A stretch of 7,391 nt of DNA from NCBI GenBank assembly GCA_030745285.1, contig JASLOV010000311.1:1-7391 (forward strand), given 5' to 3'. Made by a program: the position numbers and the translations under genes. Origin of the DNA: Dehalococcoidia bacterium (GTDB lineage: Bacteria; Chloroflexota; Dehalococcoidia; UBA2979). Shown one piece after another: positions 5,660-7,391 of the stretch. Within the stretch, counting starts at the first letter, position 1; each line of letters begins with the position of its first letter. Below the pieces are notes generated by a model, which saw only the letters and a program-made list of their open reading frames with translations, ran no database searches and was not told where the DNA came from.

Positions 5660-7138
5660 ATGAAGACGCTGCTCGTCTCCACGTACGAGATGAACCACCA
5701 GCCGCTCGGACTGGCCGCGCCCGCCGCCGCGCTGCGCGCCCGCGGCCACGAGGTGCGCTGCTTCGACCTCGCCGTCGAGACACCCTCGCCGATGCGCTTC
5801 ACGGAGCCGGACCTGATCGGCATCTCCATCCCGATGCACACCGCGGCCCGGCTGGGCGTGGCGCTGGCGCGCCGCGTGCGCCGTCTCAACCCGAAGGCCC
5901 ACATCGCCTTCTACGGTCTCTACGCCTCGCCGTTGAGCGAGACGCTGCTGCGCGACGGCCTCGCCGACTCCGTGCTCGGCGGCGAGTACGAGCCGGCGCT
6001 CTGCGGCCTCGCCGACTCTCTCGCCGATGCCCTGGACCTTGCGGCGGACGGCTCGACCACCCGCTCCACGAAGTCCTCGATGCCGGGCGCCGTCGAGCTG
6101 CGATTCGACCGCCAGGACTACCCGCTGCCGGACCGCGCCGGGCTGGCGCCGCTCTCGCAGTACGCCAGCGTGCAGACCGCGGAAGACACGCGGCTTGCCG
6201 GCTACGTGGAAGCGACGCGCGGCTGCGCGCACGGCTGCCGCCACTGCCCGATCACGCCGGTCTACGGCGGACGGCTGCGGCTGGTGCAGCCGGAGACGGT
6301 GCTCGGCGACATCGACCAGCTCGTCGCGCTCGGCGCGGGGCACATCACCTTCGGCGACCCGGACTTCCTCAACGCCGTCCCCCACTCGATGGCGATCGTC
6401 GACGAGCTCGCTCGGCGGCACCCGGCCGTCACCTTTGACGTCACCGTGAAGGTCGAGCACCTGCTCGAGCACGCGGCGCTGCTGCCGCGGCTGCGCGAGG
6501 CCGGCTGCCTCTTCGTCACCACCGCGCTGGAGTCCTGCAACGACGAGGTGCTCGGGTACCTCGGCAAGGACCACACCCGCGCCGACATGGACGCCGCGCT
6601 GGCGCTGGCCGAGCAGAACGGGCTGACCGTCCGCCCGACCTGGGTGGCGTTCACTCCGTGGGGCAGCGTCGAGGACTTCGCGGAGATGCTCGATTTCGTC
6701 GAGGGCCACGGCCTGATCGGGCACGTCCAGCCGGTGCAGTACGCGCTGCGACTGCTGCTGCCGCTGGGGTCGCCGTTGGTGCCGCTGCTGGAGGAGCAGG
6801 GCCACCTCGGCCCCTACGACGACGAGGGCCTGAGCTACGGCTGGACCAACCCGGACCCGCGTGTCGACCCGCTGCAGGCCGAGCTGGCGACGATTGTCGA
6901 GCAGGCCGCGACCGACCTCACCTGCGACGACAGCGCCCAGCAGCACCACGACCACGACCTCGCCACCTTCGCCCGCGTGAAGGCCGCCGCGCTCGCCGCC
7001 CTCGGACGCGGCGACGAGCCAGTCACCGTCGCGCCCCAGCCCGAAACGCCCGCCCCCCGCCTCACCGAAGACTGGTTCTGCTGAGCAGAGCCCACCGAGG
7101 AGCAGTTAGCTCCTCTCGACCTCGCACTGGGGGTGTAG
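5660..7138 (+). CDS. CUAEP-tail radical SAM selenoprotein (TGA at 7082 read as Sec)
   Basis: A B12-type radical SAM enzyme of unknown substrate. Residues about 1-125 form a cobalamin-binding-like Rossmann domain (PLGLAAPAAALRARGHEV; PDLIGISIP; GGEYEP) without a DxHxxG motif, so base-off cobalamin binding is doubtful. The radical SAM barrel follows, with C189, C193 and C196 in CAHGCRHC as [4Fe-4S] ligands, ITFGDPDFL (229-237) and LFVTTALES (284-292). A His-rich stretch (QQHHDHD, 427-433) and a Pro-rich linker (about 453-466) lead to RLTEDWFC. A TGA comes next. Reading it as selenocysteine gives C474-U475-A-E-P, then 14 more residues to TAG, 492 aa in all. The CUAEP/CCAEP tail is a known family signature, and a SECIS-like hairpin follows at once. 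GGTGA at 5648-5652 precedes the ATG by 7 bases. nfuA upstream could provide cluster. Without Sec insertion the product ends at 474 (7084). Sec machinery is not in the window. Confidence 0.88.
7082..7084 (+). other. Predicted selenocysteine codon (UGA)
   Basis: This TGA follows a TGC Cys codon and precedes GCA GAG CCC in frame, giving Cys-Sec-Ala-Glu-Pro. The frame stays open for 17 more codons to a TAG at 7136. The match to the CUAEP family tail is five residues in the right place, at the C-terminus of a radical SAM protein. The alternative is an ordinary stop with a terminal Cys. Confidence 0.85.
7097..7115 (+). promoter_or_regulatory. Bacterial SECIS element (predicted)
   Basis: GAGGAGC (7097-7103) pairs perfectly with GCTCCTC (7109-7115) around the loop AGTTA (7104-7108). 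The stem can be redrawn as CGAG/CTCG plus GAGC/GCTC with a 2-base bulge. The stem starts 12 bases, and the loop 19 bases, after the TGA. Bacterial SECIS elements are known to be hairpins just downstream of the UGA, with a small apical loop containing G in its first two positions and a loop about 16-37 bases from the UGA; SelB binds the loop. G at loop position 2 followed by U fits. It lies within the coding sequence of the tail. No T-run follows, so it is not a terminator. Confidence 0.8.
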
Positions 7139-7262
7139 GCGGAACCTGGTTTCAACTCGAAGCAGCGAGAGCGGCTGGTGGGGACGGTCTGGTTCCCGTT
7201 CCTGCACATGCAGCCCGATGGCGCGAAGCGGCGGTTCGAGTCCCCCTCCGCCCGAGGTCGCC
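7139..7262. other. Convergent intergenic region
   Basis: These 124 bases separate the TAG of the radical SAM gene from the stop of the minus-strand gene. They contain a tRNA T-arm-like string (GGCGGTTCGAGTCC, 7230-7243), but no complete tRNA can be folded around it. GCC-C-GAGG / CCTC-A-GGC at 7250-7268 forms an imperfect hairpin over the neighbouring stop codon without a T-run. No convincing gene lies here; the minus-strand frame across it shows no family features. Confidence 0.5.
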
Positions 7263-7391
7263 TCAGGCGATATCGAACTCCAGCGCCGTGTGCGACGCCC
7301 GCAGCGCCGCTTCGACGGTCTCCGGCGACTCTCCCTGCGCAAAGATGAAGCCGAGATACTCGTCACCTTCCGGCAGCGGCACGACGCGCTG
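7263..7391 (-). CDS. C-terminal end of a minus-strand gene, probably ATP-grasp (5' partial)
   Basis: On the minus strand a frame enters from the right edge and runs 42 residues to a TGA (complement of 7263-7265). It reads RVVPLPEGDEYLGFIFAQG, then ESPETVEAALRASHTAL, then EFDIA. This is far more protein-like than the overlapping 86-codon frame. The pattern (LPEG.EYLGFIFA.G.SPE.VE.ALR..H..L.F) resembles the C-terminal end of ATP-grasp proteins related to biotin carboxylase and carboxylate-amine ligases. That call is from memory of the family, and the catalytic domain lies outside the window. The gene converges on the radical SAM gene, so it is not in the same transcript, though a functional link is possible. 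Confidence 0.6.
   Translation of the reverse strand, partial: QRVVPLPEGDEYLGFIFAQGESPETVEAALRASHTALEFDIA

Noticed and set aside
5588..6955. Long 455-codon minus-strand frame over the radical SAM gene
   Set aside because: It is antisense to a well-supported gene, with low-complexity Arg/Val/Gly/Gln composition typical of GC-rich shadows.
7097..7115. The hairpin after the radical SAM TGA as an intrinsic terminator
   Set aside because: It is followed by TCGACCTCG with no T-run, while its loop and distance to the TGA fit a SECIS.
7138..7254. Possible tRNA, perhaps selC, suggested by GGCGGTTCGAGTCC and a TTTCAAC string with a TCA triplet
   Set aside because: The T-arm has a C-C mismatch, the only fair acceptor match (GGCGGA/TCCGCC) spans about 115 bases, the TCA is about 80 bases from the T-loop, and no anticodon or D stem pairs.
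7263..7265. The TGA ending the minus-strand gene as a second Sec codon
   Set aside because: The frame beyond it reads Gly/Arg-rich noise with no Sec-family motif, and the sequence before it looks like a natural C-terminus.
7106..7366. 86-codon minus-strand frame near the right edge
   Set aside because: It is Arg/Ser-rich and without family features; another frame on the same strand (stop at 7263) reads as a real protein C-terminus.

Overview
The window is GC-rich bacterial chromosome with strongly G/C-biased third codon positions and no mobile elements, CRISPR or rRNA. It most resembles a Chloroflexota (Dehalococcoidia-like) or deep actinobacterial genome. That rests on the gene mix (GlnD-type PII-modifying enzyme, crotonyl-CoA carboxylase/reductase, NfuA-type Fe-S carrier, B12-type radical SAM protein) and is an inference, not a placement.

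Left part (2-3489): the C-terminal portion of glnD, cut by the window edge, converges on a small NUDIX hydrolase on the minus strand. The NUDIX gene is divergent from a complete crotonyl-CoA carboxylase/reductase gene (ccr), with about 100 bases between them that hold a candidate promoter and a 9-bp leader hairpin. These look like three separate transcription units for nitrogen control, nucleotide clean-up or signalling, and CoA-ester carbon metabolism.

Middle part (3490-4991): about 310 bases after ccr hold a promoter-like element with an inverted repeat and the start of a lipoprotein gene. That reading frame loses its lipoprotein character exactly where it meets the stop codon of a convergent minus-strand gene for a secreted, TIM-barrel-like protein of unknown function. 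An AT-rich divergent promoter region follows.

Right part (4992-7391): an nfuA-like Fe-S carrier gene lies 50 bases upstream of a B12-type radical SAM gene, probably in one operon. This is the main result. The radical SAM frame appears to stop at a TGA (7082-7084) straight after a Cys codon, but that TGA is very probably a selenocysteine codon. In-frame readthrough gives Cys-Sec-Ala-Glu-Pro, the signature of the CUAEP/CCAEP-tail radical SAM (seleno)protein family, and continues to a TAG at 7136-7138. A perfect 7-bp hairpin with an AGUUA loop lies at the right distance after the TGA to be a bacterial SECIS element. An ordinary gene caller would truncate this protein at 474 residues instead of 492 and lose the diagnostic tail. 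Nfu could supply the [4Fe-4S] cluster. The 3' end of a convergent minus-strand gene, probably ATP-grasp, enters from the right edge.
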